The position numbers were made by a program, and so were the translations under genes. A DNA stretch of 44,793 bases from an uncultured Ruminococcus sp. (GTDB lineage: Bacteria; Bacillota; Clostridia; Oscillospirales; Ruminococcaceae), in assembly GCA_900543145.1 (NCBI GenBank), contig UQPZ01000013.1, positions 1 through 44,793 on the forward strand, in the 5' to 3' direction. Shown one piece after another: positions 24,241-31,872 of this stretch. The notes beneath the pieces were generated by a model, which worked only from the letters and a program-made list of their open reading frames with translations, was not told the DNA's origin and made no database searches. The first letter of the stretch is position 1, and each line of letters begins with the position of its first letter.

Positions 24241-24612
24241 TTAATTGTCTATGTTTTCCGACTCTTTATTAATTTTCTTTTGCTTTGAAAAAGAAATGAA
24301 GCCTAAAATTAGCAGCGGCACTGAAAACATAAAATAAATCGGCATACAGCAAAGTCCAACGCAAAAAAGAATTGCGCCGACAAGCGCTCCCCAGGTTGCT
24401 TTCAAAAAGAATCCTAACCAAGAAAAAATTGCACCCAAACTCATCATTATTAAATGAGGCATAATTAATGCTGATGCAATTGCTGTACCTAACTGTTCAG
24501 CAGCATCTTTAGTTTCCGCATTTGCTCCGTATATATACGAAATCATATAAATCGCATATGCTAATGAAGCTATTGCTGTAATGAACAAAAGTTTACTTCG
24601 CCCTTTAAACAT
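24241..24612 (-). CDS. Small multi-pass membrane protein of unknown function
   Basis: A 123-residue protein with about four hydrophobic segments (residues 7-27, 45-67, 70-82 and 83-108) and a charged Lys/Glu tail. I do not recognise the family. ATG 24612 has a strong GGAGGAG site; longer in-frame extension upstream lacks one. The gene is AT-rich compared with its neighbours. It is divergent from a ribbon-helix-helix gene, and its promoter carries a perfect palindrome at the transcription start. Confidence 0.7.
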   Translation of the reverse strand: MFKGRSKLLFITAIASLAYAIYMISYIYGANAETKDAAEQLGTAIASALIMPHLIMMSLGAIFSWLGFFLKATWGALVGAILFCVGLCCMPIYFMFSVPLLILGFISFSKQKKINKESENIDN

Positions 24613-24630
24613 ATTAACTCCTCCCGTATG

Positions 24631-24658
24631 TATATTAGGAAATTTATTTCCTAATATA
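24631..24658. promoter_or_regulatory. Perfect 12-bp inverted repeat at the membrane-gene promoter
   Basis: The arms 24631-24642 and 24647-24658 are exact complements around TTTA. The element touches the minus-strand -10 (TATAAT, complement of 24658-24663) and covers the expected start site. It may be a repressor operator or a 5' stabilising hairpin in the mRNA. Confidence 0.55.
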
Positions 24659-24774
24659 TTATAGCACATTTTACAATAATATATCAATATATATACAAGA
24701 TAAAATTATTGCAATATTATTGTATATTTTGTACAAATTGCGGTGCATAATAGATAATAAGGAGCGTGTATAAA

Positions 24775-24954
24775 ATGTGGAAAATACAAAAAGGATATAC
24801 CTATGTTACAAAAACCTTTCGGCTGCCGGAGGAGGTAGTTGAAAAGCTTGACAAGCTTGCCTATGAAAACAATCTTTCGCTTAATCAGCTGGTGATTCAA
24901 TGCCTTAAATATGCTATAAATGATCTTGAGCATGAAGAAAATAAGCCGGAGTAA
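24775..24954 (+). CDS. Ribbon-helix-helix (Arc/CopG-like) protein
   Basis: A 59-residue protein with the RHH layout: a short basic beta-strand (TYVTKTFRLP), helix 1 (EEVVEKLDKLAYENN), a turn, and helix 2 (SLNQLVIQCLKYAIND), then an acidic tail. Such proteins dimerise and bind palindromic operators. ATG 24775 has AAGGAGCG about 10 bases upstream. No toxin gene follows, so a toxin-antitoxin reading is unsupported. It may regulate the divergent membrane-protein gene through the nearby palindrome, which is an inference from position only. Confidence 0.75.
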   Translation: MWKIQKGYTYVTKTFRLPEEVVEKLDKLAYENNLSLNQLVIQCLKYAINDLEHEENKPE

Positions 24955-25029
24955 AAATCCCCGTAGGCAGAAATGACAGCGGGGAGGTTTTGAACAATAT
25001 ATTCTTAATCTAAAATGTTGAATAAACAA

Positions 25030-25054
25030 AAAAGCTCCGATAATCGGAGCTTTT
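25030..25054 (-). terminator. Terminator of tRNA-Thr(CGT)
   Basis: AAAAGCTCCGA and TCGGAGCTTTT pair around TAA. On the minus strand a T-rich tail follows, about 20 bases past the tRNA. Confidence 0.9.
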
Positions 25055-25073
25055 CTCATCTGAAATTTGCTTA

Positions 25074-25149
25074 TGGAGCTGATAGTCGGACTCGAACCGA
25101 CGACCTGCTCATTACGAATGAGCTGCTCTACCAACTGAGCCATATCAGC
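25074..25149 (-). tRNA. tRNA-Thr (anticodon CGT)
   Basis: The minus strand gives acceptor GCTGATA/TATCAGC, D-arm, anticodon loop TTCGTAA, T-arm GGTTCGAGTCC and encoded CCA. It is the second unit of a transcript whose first unit is a degenerate copy. Confidence 0.97.
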
Positions 25150-25198
25150 ATATATAAAATTTTCAGTCTACTAATCCGCCGTCATGCCGCTTTATCAA

Positions 25199-25274
25199 GA
25201 ACCGACGACCTGCTCATTACGAATGAGCGGTTTCAACAGAGTTGAAACTCTCTACACAACTGAGCCATATCAGC
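25199..25274 (-). pseudogene. Degenerate tRNA-Thr(CGT) copy with a hairpin insertion
   Basis: On the minus strand it matches the neighbouring tRNA from GCTGATATGGCTCAG through the complete anticodon arm GCTCATTCGTAATGAGC to GGTCGTCGGTTC, then diverges. The 3' T-arm half, acceptor strand and CCA are missing. Between D-arm and anticodon arm, two bases are replaced by about 20 that contain a perfect 8-bp hairpin (GTTTCAAC/GTTGAAAC, 25230-25248). It lies directly behind a consensus promoter, so it is probably transcribed ahead of the intact tRNA. Confidence 0.85.
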
Positions 25275-25309
25275 ATTCGTCAAAGGCACTTTACCGCAGC
25301 GCATTAAAT

Positions 25310-25338
25310 ATTATAAACTAAAAACAGTTTTTTGTCAA
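25310..25338 (-). promoter_or_regulatory. Promoter of the tRNA-Thr unit
   Basis: On the minus strand TTGACA (25338-25333), a 17-base spacer and TATAAT (25315-25310). No convincing second promoter lies between the degenerate and the intact tRNA. Confidence 0.88.
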
Positions 25339-25407
25339 TAGCTTATAAGTAAAATCCAATAATATTTTTGAAGGTTCGGACTTATCATAAAAAATATTCT
25401 AAAGCGG

Positions 25408-25436
25408 TTGAAATTCGGGAAAAGATGTGCTATAAT
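25408..25436 (+). promoter_or_regulatory. Promoter of the SipW-like gene
   Basis: TTGAAA (25408-25413), a 17-base spacer and TATAAT (25431-25436) with TG one base before the -10. Confidence 0.82.
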
Positions 25437-25515
25437 AAATTTAATATACCGTTGTTTAAATGCGGTCTTGTGTAAAAAATAAAGTGTAAATATTCTTTGG
25501 GAAGGAATGTAAATT

Positions 25516-26463
25516 ATGAGCCAGACAAAACAAAGATCTTCAGCTGCAAAGAGTGTGGCAATATTTTTTGTAGTGTTTATTATTTTGGAAATGCTTATTA
25601 TTTTCGGAGTTTCAAGAGTTTTTAAGAATAAGGACGTAACTCCAAGCTTTGCGGGTTACAGCCTGTACATAATGAACGACAGCAAAATGGGGGAGGATGT
25701 TCCTCAGGGCGCTCTTGTTGTTGCAGCTAACGGCGTTCCCAGCGTTGAGGGGAAAGGAAAGGCTGTTTTGGTTGAAAACGTTCCGAATATCGGCACATCG
25801 GTATTCTGGCTTGCAGATGTTTCATCTAAGGGCGACAGCGTTGACGGAGTTGTTTATACTGTTTATCAGGAGAAAAATCCATCAAAGCTATATGAGGTAA
25901 AATCTTCGGACATAGTAGGTTTGGCGTCCAGCTATTACCTGACTGCCGGAAAGGTAATAAGCTTTGTGACTTCAACGTTCGGAATGGCCGTATGCGCTAT
26001 CGTTCCTCTGTTTTTCCTTGTGCTGATAGAGCTGATCATAGCTATCGCTTCTCATTCCAGCAGCGACGATGAAGAAGATGAAGCTGAAGAGGAGGAAGAG
26101 GAAACTAATGTAACGCTTGACGATTTTCTTTTCGGCGGAGAAAATGAGAAAAAGCTTCACCGTTCTCATATTCAGATGGAGGAAGAGGAAGCTGAAGAAC
26201 CAAAGCCGGAGTCTGAGCCGGAAGAGCAAGCTGCCGCAACTGACAGTACGGTAAAAGTTGACCAGTCTTATTATGAAAAGGCATCTAAGCTGCTTGACGA
26301 ATCGGTTTCGGATTCAGCTGAAGAAGGTGCTGCATCGGCGGAGGAAAAGTCTGACAGTGAAATACAGAAGCCGATTTCCAAGTCTGCGTCCGCTTCTCTT
26401 GAAGACCTTATGAGACTTATGGAGGAAGAGCAGAAAAGGCTGAGGGATCAGCTTAACAAGTAA
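25516..26463 (+). CDS. SipW-type signal peptidase-like membrane protein, probably non-catalytic
   Basis: A 315-residue protein with membrane segments at about 13-34 and 148-180 and an extracytoplasmic domain between. The layout GYSLYIMNDSKMGEDVPQG followed by a KGDSVDGVVYTVY segment, then SSDIVGL and the final helix, resembles archaeal/SipW-type signal peptidase I. The usual GSMEP serine motif is not kept (only S56 in DSKM is near) and no clear catalytic His or Lys is seen. The C-terminal 135 residues are a strongly acidic, Glu/Ser-rich cytoplasmic tail ending in an amphipathic Glu/Arg helix. Function unknown; a scaffold or inactive homologue is possible. GGAAGGA lies 8 bases before ATG 25516. 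Confidence 0.7.
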   Translation: MSQTKQRSSAAKSVAIFFVVFIILEMLIIFGVSRVFKNKDVTPSFAGYSLYIMNDSKMGEDVPQGALVVAANGVPSVEGKGKAVLVENVPNIGTSVFWLADVSSKGDSVDGVVYTVYQEKNPSKLYEVKSSDIVGLASSYYLTAGKVISFVTSTFGMAVCAIVPLFFLVLIELIIAIASHSSSDDEEDEAEEEEEETNVTLDDFLFGGENEKKLHRSHIQMEEEEAEEPKPESEPEEQAAATDSTVKVDQSYYEKASKLLDESVSDSAEEGAASAEEKSDSEIQKPISKSASASLEDLMRLMEEEQKRLRDQLNK

Positions 26464-26485
26464 ATATAAAAAAATATTGAATTAA

Positions 26486-26513
26486 GCGTCCTTCGTTGAT
26501 CGGAGGGCGCTTT
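26486..26513 (+). terminator. Terminator of the SipW-like gene
   Basis: A 10-bp stem (26486-26495 with 26501-26510, with G-T pairs) is followed by TTT and T-rich sequence. Confidence 0.7.
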
Positions 26514-26771
26514 CAGTTCTTAAACAGGTGTTTTTTCAATATATATTATAATAAAGTGGAAGCTGTTATAGGCAGGAGATTGTCTGATGGTTTATTATCA
26601 AAAACGTTTAAGTGACCTATTTACGGATCATAGCAGAATTTTATCCGCGTTAAAAGTATAGCTGCCGCAGTTAAAATCACGCAATAGGTGAAAATGCACA
26701 ATAAAAAGAATGATAAAATTATCACAATATGAAAATTTTAAACTCAAAAACTTAAAGCACGAAACTTTTTC

Positions 26772-26795
26772 ACCGCTTGAAACGTTTACAGCGGT
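26772..26795. promoter_or_regulatory. Extended palindromic operator
   Basis: Twenty of 24 bases are symmetric about the central CG (26783/26784): ACCGCT, TGAAACGTTTAC-like core, AGCGGT. This is the most complete palindrome of the AAACGTTT set and lies about 420 bp upstream of the lacI promoter. Confidence 0.6.
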
Positions 26796-26866
26796 AATAA
26801 TAAATAGTATCTAAATAGATTTCGTAATTCATTCAGATATTAAGGAAATTTTTGTCGAAAACGTTT

Positions 26867-26898
26867 AATACGTTTGATAATATTTTATCAAACGTATT
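26867..26898. repeat. 14-bp perfect inverted repeat
   Basis: Arms 26867-26880 and 26885-26898 are exact complements around TATT, each with an ACGTTTGATAA half-site. It overlaps the edge of an AAACGTTT site at 26858-26868. It may be a double operator or an RNA hairpin. Confidence 0.75.
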
Positions 26899-27166
26899 GT
26901 TTGTTAATAATATACTAATTAAGCACTGAATTTTTGAAATAAATATATACAATATGCACATGGAAGTTGATTGAATTTTACCAATCAAATGGATAATCAA
27001 TGTTAATTAGGAAGAGTTTCGCCGTTTTTGACTTCAGCAGCCGGAAATAATTACAAAACGGTTACAACGGCAATGATTTTGTGGGCAAAATGCACAAATT
27101 ATGTGTTGAAAGACTGTTCATTTAACCATATTTTATTACATTCAGCATAAAAGTTTGCAAAAATAC

Positions 27167-27195
27167 TTGAAATCTGCGTTGATATATTGTATATT
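27167..27195 (+). promoter_or_regulatory. Promoter of the lacI-ABC operon
   Basis: TTGAAA (27167-27172), a 17-base spacer and TATATT (27190-27195). The transcript would start near 27202. Confidence 0.65.
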
Positions 27196-27203
27196 TTTAT
27201 TAA

Positions 27204-27256
27204 CGGAAACGTTTGAAATTCAGATTTTCTGTTTGACGTTTATCTACTTAAACGTT
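27204..27256. promoter_or_regulatory. Operators at the lacI transcription start
   Basis: CGGAAACGTTTGA (27204-27216) overlaps the predicted start site, a partial TGACGTTTA follows at 27234-27242, and TTAAACGTTTAAA lies at 27248-27260. This placement fits classical autorepression by a LacI-family protein. Confidence 0.7.
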
Positions 27257-27283
27257 TAAATCAGACGAAAGGCGGAAATCTCA

Positions 27284-28291
27284 TTGGTTTCACTGAAAGA
27301 TATTTCCGTTCGTTGCGGCGTTTCAGTTGCAACAGTAAGTAAAGCTCTGAACGATCATAAAGATGTCAGCGCAGCAACTAAAGAAAGGCTTATCAAGGCG
27401 GCTAAGGAAATGGGCTATTTCCCCAATTCTCAGGCAAGGGCTCTGAAAACGAACAGGACCTATAATCTGGGAGTTATGTTTCTCGATGAGGCGGGAAGCG
27501 GTCTTACTCATGAGTTTTTTGCAAAGGCGCTGAACAGCTTTAAAACAGAAGCGGAGCTCTCGGGTTATGATATTACTTTTATCAACAAGGATATCGGACG
27601 TCAGAAGATGTCAACCTATGAGCACTGCAAGTACCGCAATGTCGATGGTATCGTTATCACCTGTACGGATTTTACCGATCCGGATGTTTATGAGGTAATA
27701 AACGGAGATATTCCCGTCGTTACGATCGACCATATTTTCGACTGCCGTACAGCTGTTATGTCGAATAATGAAGGCGGAATGGAAGAGCTTATAAACTATG
27801 TGACGGATAAGGGTCACCGTAAAATAGCTTATATCCAGGGAAATAAATCGGCGGTTGCCGAAAGGCGTCTGGCAGGCTTTTATAAAGCGTGTATCAACAG
27901 AGGCGTAACGGTTCGTTCCGAATGGATACTAAGCGGAGATTATCATAATCCGGACAATACATATAAGCTTACTGCTGAGCTGCTGAAGGGCGATGACAGA
28001 CCGACTTGTATCTTTATGCCGGACGATTATTCGGCGATAGGCGGCTTTAACGCCATTAAGGATATGGGGTTGTCGGTTCCGGAAGACGTTTCGGTAGTGG
28101 GATATGACGGAATAGCTTATGCTCAGTTTCTGTCACCAAAGCTGACAACCTATCTTCAGGATACAGCTCAGATAGGCGTAACGGCGGCAAAACGGTTGAT
28201 TTCTCTTATAGAGAATCCACAGACTACCTTTACGGAGGTCGTAACGGTAAACGGACGCTTTCTCGAAGGCGAATCCGTTGCACGGATCTAG
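27284..28291 (+). CDS. LacI family transcriptional regulator
   Basis: A 335-residue sugar-responsive regulator. The N-terminal helix-turn-helix is ISVRCGVSVATVSKALN and the hinge is ARALKTNRTYNLGV. The remainder is a periplasmic-binding-protein-like effector domain (for example GHRKIAYIQGN and SVVGYDGIAYAQFLSPKLTT). The start is TTG 27284 with AAAGGCGG about 8 bases upstream, and the family-typical N-terminus (SLKDIS) begins right there. It is the first gene of the sugar importer operon. The AAACGTTT palindromes around it and upstream of the GH26 gene at 9068 are of the type this family binds. Confidence 0.93.
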   Translation: MVSLKDISVRCGVSVATVSKALNDHKDVSAATKERLIKAAKEMGYFPNSQARALKTNRTYNLGVMFLDEAGSGLTHEFFAKALNSFKTEAELSGYDITFINKDIGRQKMSTYEHCKYRNVDGIVITCTDFTDPDVYEVINGDIPVVTIDHIFDCRTAVMSNNEGGMEELINYVTDKGHRKIAYIQGNKSAVAERRLAGFYKACINRGVTVRSEWILSGDYHNPDNTYKLTAELLKGDDRPTCIFMPDDYSAIGGFNAIKDMGLSVPEDVSVVGYDGIAYAQFLSPKLTTYLQDTAQIGVTAAKRLISLIENPQTTFTEVVTVNGRFLEGESVARI

Positions 28292-28301
28292 GCATTAATT
28301 T

Positions 28302-28321
28302 ATTGCAGAAATCTCTGCAAT
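28302..28321 (+). other. Intercistronic hairpin between lacI and the binding-protein gene
   Basis: ATTGCAGA and TCTGCAAT form a perfect 8-bp stem around AATC. There is no T run, so it is more likely an mRNA processing or stabilising element than a terminator. It would let the binding protein be made in larger amounts than the regulator. Confidence 0.55.
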
Positions 28322-28363
28322 GCAATCACAAATATAATGCGATATTTAAGGAGGAAATTTATT

Positions 28364-29863
28364 ATGACACAGTTAAAGAGAATCCTTGCCGGCGCACTCA
28401 GCGTTTGCATGGTAGGTTCAGTAATGACGGCTTGCGGAAATGACGACAGCTCGTCTGCTTCCGGCGGATCAAATTCTACTGGCACAACGAATTCAAACGG
28501 CGGCAGCACAGAGAGCAGGATCGATACTTCTACTCTTCACGGTAAAGAGTCTTCTGAAGAATCTAAGAATACTCTTACGATTTACTGCTGGAACACAGAG
28601 TTCAAGAGCAGAGTTGACAAGTATTATTCTAAGTATTCATCCCTTAACGTAAAGACCGGAACTGATAAGGACGGCAAGGAGTTCGTTGAATCTATCAACG
28701 GCGTTAAGCTGAACTGGGTTCAGAACGAAAACGAAGGAAACGTTTATCAGACAAAGCTTGACGAAGCTCTTAAGGGTCAGAAGGATTCAACTGAAAAGGT
28801 TGATATGTTCCTTATTGAAGCTGACTACGCTCTCAAGTATATTAACGGCGACGTTGCTCTCTCGGTTCAGGATATCGGAATTACAGAGGAAGATCTTGCT
28901 GAGCAGTACAAATACGTTAAGGATGTTGCTACCGATACAAAGTCAGGCGAGCTGAAGGGTGTTTCCTGGCAGGCTACACCGGGTCTGTTCCTGTATAACG
29001 CTGAGATAGCTAAGGATGTACTCGGAACTGATGATCCTGCTGAGGTTCAGAAGGCTGTTTCTGACTGGGATAAGTTTACCGAAACAGCTAAGAAGATGGC
29101 TGACAAGGGTTACAAGATGGTTTCCGGTTATGACGATACATACAGATGCTTCTCCAATACTGTATCAGGTCCTTGGGTAACTGACGATAAGATCACTATC
29201 GATCCTCAGATCACCAAGTGGGTTGAGCAGACCAAGGATTATACAGATAAGGGCTACAACAACAAGACTTCTCTCTGGGATGACGCTTGGGCTGCCGGAC
29301 AGAAGATCGACGGTAAGGTATTCGGATATTTCTTCTCTACATGGGGTATTCCTTTCACACTTCTCCCCAACACTGTTGACGAAGAGGTCAAGCCTGATAA
29401 CTCCAACGCTGTTGAAGGCAACGGCGGTTACGGTAAGTGGAGAGCCTGCGAAGGTCCTCAGGCATATTTCTGGGGCGGTACATGGATCTGCGGCGCTATC
29501 GACTCCGATAACACAGATATCGTTGCTGATATAATGAAGGTTATGACCTGCAATAAGGAATGCATGAAGGCCATCACAGAGGGCGAGCAGGACTATACAA
29601 ACAATAAGGCTGCTATCAAGGAGCTTATCGACGGCGGTTACACCAACCCGTTCCTTGGCGGACAGAACCACCTTGCACTCCTTACAGAAGCTGCTGATAA
29701 GATCGACCTGTCTAATAAGCTTTCCGCATATGACCAGGGCTGCAACGAAAAGTTCCAGGCTGCTATGAAGGCTTACTTTGACGGAACCAGCACATATGAA
29801 GAGGCTCTCGAAGCTTTCAAGAAGGAGATCACAGCTCTTTACAGCAACCTTTCAATGGACTAA
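28364..29863 (+). CDS. Sugar ABC transporter substrate-binding lipoprotein
   Basis: A 499-residue family 1 extracellular solute-binding protein. The lipobox VMTAC gives a lipidated Cys at residue 24, followed by a Ser/Gly/Thr/Asn-rich linker to about 60. The mature domain (LTIYCWNTEFKSRVDKYY onward) has many Trp and Tyr residues, as in oligosaccharide binders. ATG 28364 has AAGGAGG 9 bases upstream. Codon use is highly biased, consistent with strong expression. By context (LacI operators shared with a GH26 mannanase) the ligand could be manno-oligosaccharides, but this is inference; cello- or xylo-oligosaccharides remain possible. Confidence 0.92.
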   Translation: MTQLKRILAGALSVCMVGSVMTACGNDDSSSASGGSNSTGTTNSNGGSTESRIDTSTLHGKESSEESKNTLTIYCWNTEFKSRVDKYYSKYSSLNVKTGTDKDGKEFVESINGVKLNWVQNENEGNVYQTKLDEALKGQKDSTEKVDMFLIEADYALKYINGDVALSVQDIGITEEDLAEQYKYVKDVATDTKSGELKGVSWQATPGLFLYNAEIAKDVLGTDDPAEVQKAVSDWDKFTETAKKMADKGYKMVSGYDDTYRCFSNTVSGPWVTDDKITIDPQITKWVEQTKDYTDKGYNNKTSLWDDAWAAGQKIDGKVFGYFFSTWGIPFTLLPNTVDEEVKPDNSNAVEGNGGYGKWRACEGPQAYFWGGTWICGAIDSDNTDIVADIMKVMTCNKECMKAITEGEQDYTNNKAAIKELIDGGYTNPFLGGQNHLALLTEAADKIDLSNKLSAYDQGCNEKFQAAMKAYFDGTSTYEEALEAFKKEITALYSNLSMD

Positions 29864-29883
29864 TTAAAGCACAATGAAAATTC

Positions 29884-29919
29884 AATAGGGGGCGGAAGTT
29901 TATCCCCCCCTATTATTTT
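29884..29919 (+). terminator. Attenuator-like hairpin between binding protein and permeases
   Basis: AATAGGGGG (29884-29892) pairs with CCCCCTATT (29906-29914), followed by ATTTTT. It is inside the operon, so it probably lowers permease expression relative to the binding protein. Confidence 0.75.
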
Positions 29920-29957
29920 TCACAGTATACTGATTTTGCTTAGAAAGGATATGTCTT

Positions 29958-30932
29958 ATGAAGAAAAAAAGCGTAAGCTATGCAAAATGGGGTTATATCT
30001 TTCTAATACCATTTTTCGTAGTTTATATAGTATTTTCGCTGTATCCGTTAATTCAGACGTTTTATAACAGCTTTCATGAGTATGTTATAGACCGCGGCTC
30101 TATAGGCGGCGGATGGACAACAGAGGTCGTAGCGGCTGAAGAGCAGATTAAGTTTTCAGGATTAGATAATTACAAGGAAATCTTTAATACAAGCGGAACT
30201 CTTATCCACAGCTTCGGCAATACTATCGTTATTTGGCTGGTAGGTTTTATTCCGCAGATCGCGGTTTCACTCCTGCTTGCAACATGGTTTACAGATCTTA
30301 GATTGAAGATCAAGGCGCAGGGATTTTTCAAAACGATAATTTATCTCCCGAATGTAATAATGGCTTCTGCTATTGCGTTCATGTTCTATTCTCTCTTTAA
30401 TCAGGGCGGAGCGATGTATGATCTGGTATGTAATCTGACCGGAAGAGAGGATACGCTTCTAAATTCGATATGGGGTACAAGGGGAATAATTGGATTTATC
30501 AATTTCCTTTTATGGTACGGTAATACGACTATACTGCTTATGGCAGCGATAATGGGTGTTGATACCTCATTGTACGAATCGGCTCAGATAGACGGAGCAA
30601 ATCCGACTCAGACTTTCTGGAAGATCACAATTCCTCTGATAAAGCCACTGCTGTCTTATGTACTTGTTACTTCTATGATAGGCGGCTTACAGATGTATGA
30701 TGTTCCGGCGCTTCTGACAAACGATGAAGGAAATCCTATCGTCGGAGGTATAAGAACGGCGAGAACGCTTGTAATGGAGATTCAGACCCGAAAGGATTCA
30801 AATGTAGGTCTGGCGTCTGCGATATGCGTTGTAATTTTCATAGTATCCGCAGTTCTTGGATTTGCTATTAACTTTATCGGAAACGATAAACGCGACGGCA
30901 AGAAGAAAAAGAAGAAAGCGAAAAGGGGGTAA
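29958..30932 (+). CDS. Sugar ABC transporter permease, MalF/LacF type
   Basis: A 324-residue inner-membrane permease with about six helices. The EAA loop that contacts the ATPase reads YESAQIDGANPTQTFWKITIPLIKP. The first helix (GYIFLIPFFVVYIVFSLYPL) is typical of the MalF/UgpA group. The C-terminus is Lys-rich. An AGAAAGGA site precedes ATG 29958. It is followed after 5 bases by the second permease, so the two are translationally coupled. Confidence 0.95.
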   Translation: MKKKSVSYAKWGYIFLIPFFVVYIVFSLYPLIQTFYNSFHEYVIDRGSIGGGWTTEVVAAEEQIKFSGLDNYKEIFNTSGTLIHSFGNTIVIWLVGFIPQIAVSLLLATWFTDLRLKIKAQGFFKTIIYLPNVIMASAIAFMFYSLFNQGGAMYDLVCNLTGREDTLLNSIWGTRGIIGFINFLLWYGNTTILLMAAIMGVDTSLYESAQIDGANPTQTFWKITIPLIKPLLSYVLVTSMIGGLQMYDVPALLTNDEGNPIVGGIRTARTLVMEIQTRKDSNVGLASAICVVIFIVSAVLGFAINFIGNDKRDGKKKKKKAKRG

Positions 30933-30937
30933 AATAT

Positions 30938-31819
30938 ATGCCGATGTCAAATGATGTTGTAGGTCAGAGCAATGACCGTACTAAGCTTTTAGTAAGAAGA
31001 ATAATTGCATATTTAGTTTTGATACTGCTTGTGATCGTATCCCTGTTTCCGTTTTACCTTCTTATAATCAACGCTACAAGAGGTAAGGTTCAGTCAGGTA
31101 TTGAATGGGTTCCCAGCAATCTTCTCAGCAAGAACTTTTCAAGTCTGTTTAATTCAAAAACCTCTACTGCTTACGGAAGCGTATTCGGAGCTTTGAAAAA
31201 CAGCCTGATAATTTCAGGGCTTTCAGCAGTGCTTTCAATTTATTTTTCAGCGCTCACAGCTTACGCTATCCATGTTTACGATTTTAAGCTGAAAAAATTT
31301 GCATTTACATTCATATTGATTATAATGATGGTTCCGACTCAGGCTGCCGCTATCGGTTTCTATCGTCTGATGAAGGACTGGGGTCTTACAAACTCCTACA
31401 TACCGCTTATAGTTCCGGCTATTGCTGCTCCTGCTGTATTTTATTTCATGAAGCAGTATATGGATTCTGCTTTGCCCCTTGAAATTGTTGAGGCGGCGCG
31501 AATCGACGGCTGCGGTGAATTTAGGACATTCAATTCAATTGTAATGCCGATTCTGAAACCTGCTTTTGCGGTTCAGGCGATCTTCACCTTTGTAACAAAC
31601 TGGAACAACTACTTTATGCCAAGGCTTATTATTGACGATAAGTCCAAGTATACAGTTCCTCTTGTGCTTTCGGCAATGCGTAACGCAGGACCTTTGGAAA
31701 CAGATGCAGGCTTGTTCAATCTTTATATTGTAATAGCTATTCTGCCTGTAGTTATTGTTTACCTTTGCCTTTCAAAGTTTATTATCCGCGGTGTTGCTCT
31801 TGGTTCCGTAAAGGGATAA
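30938..31819 (+). CDS. Sugar ABC transporter permease, MalG/LacG type
   Basis: A 293-residue permease with about six membrane segments. Its EAA loop reads VEAARIDGCGEFRTFNSIVMPILKP, and the C-terminal FIIRGVALGSVKG is typical of the MalG group. An AAAAGGGGG site inside the end of the preceding gene serves ATG 30938. No ATPase gene follows, as is common where a shared MsmK-type ATPase encoded elsewhere energises several importers. Confidence 0.95.
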   Translation: MPMSNDVVGQSNDRTKLLVRRIIAYLVLILLVIVSLFPFYLLIINATRGKVQSGIEWVPSNLLSKNFSSLFNSKTSTAYGSVFGALKNSLIISGLSAVLSIYFSALTAYAIHVYDFKLKKFAFTFILIIMMVPTQAAAIGFYRLMKDWGLTNSYIPLIVPAIAAPAVFYFMKQYMDSALPLEIVEAARIDGCGEFRTFNSIVMPILKPAFAVQAIFTFVTNWNNYFMPRLIIDDKSKYTVPLVLSAMRNAGPLETDAGLFNLYIVIAILPVVIVYLCLSKFIIRGVALGSVKG

Positions 31820-31835
31820 TTGAAAACAAAATAAT

Positions 31836-31872
31836 AAAAATGCCGAGGCGTTAAGCTTCGGCATTTTATTTT
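31836..31872. terminator. Bidirectional terminator after the ABC operon
   Basis: AAAATGCCGAGGC pairs with GCTTCGGCATTTT with one G-T, flanked by A-rich and T-rich sequence. It also overlaps the end of the convergent operon. Confidence 0.88.

Larger units (their letters stand above)
26514..27166. promoter_or_regulatory. Long non-coding region with distal AAACGTTT operators
   Basis: No convincing gene is seen in about 650 AT-rich bases. It holds CG-centred operator-like sites at 26601-26610, 26772-26795 and 26858-26868. A 14-bp perfect inverted repeat at 26867-26898 has a half-site ACGTTTGATAA in each arm. A cre-like ACAAAACGGTTACA lies near 27053. TTGTGCA motifs occur at 26695-26701 and 27091-27097. 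The density suggests looping or several transcription factors acting on the lacI-ABC promoter. Confidence 0.5.

Noticed and set aside
24775..24954. Toxin-antitoxin pair with the RHH protein as antitoxin
   Set aside because: No toxin-like gene follows or precedes in the same direction; the neighbour is a divergent membrane protein.
25015..25245. Open frame reading TRTDDLLITN twice
   Set aside because: It is the translation of the tRNA-Thr(CGT) gene and its degenerate copy, not a protein.
25230..25248. CRISPR repeat (short GTTTCAAC palindrome)
   Set aside because: It occurs once, inside a tRNA copy, with no repeat-spacer array; no array is present anywhere in the window.
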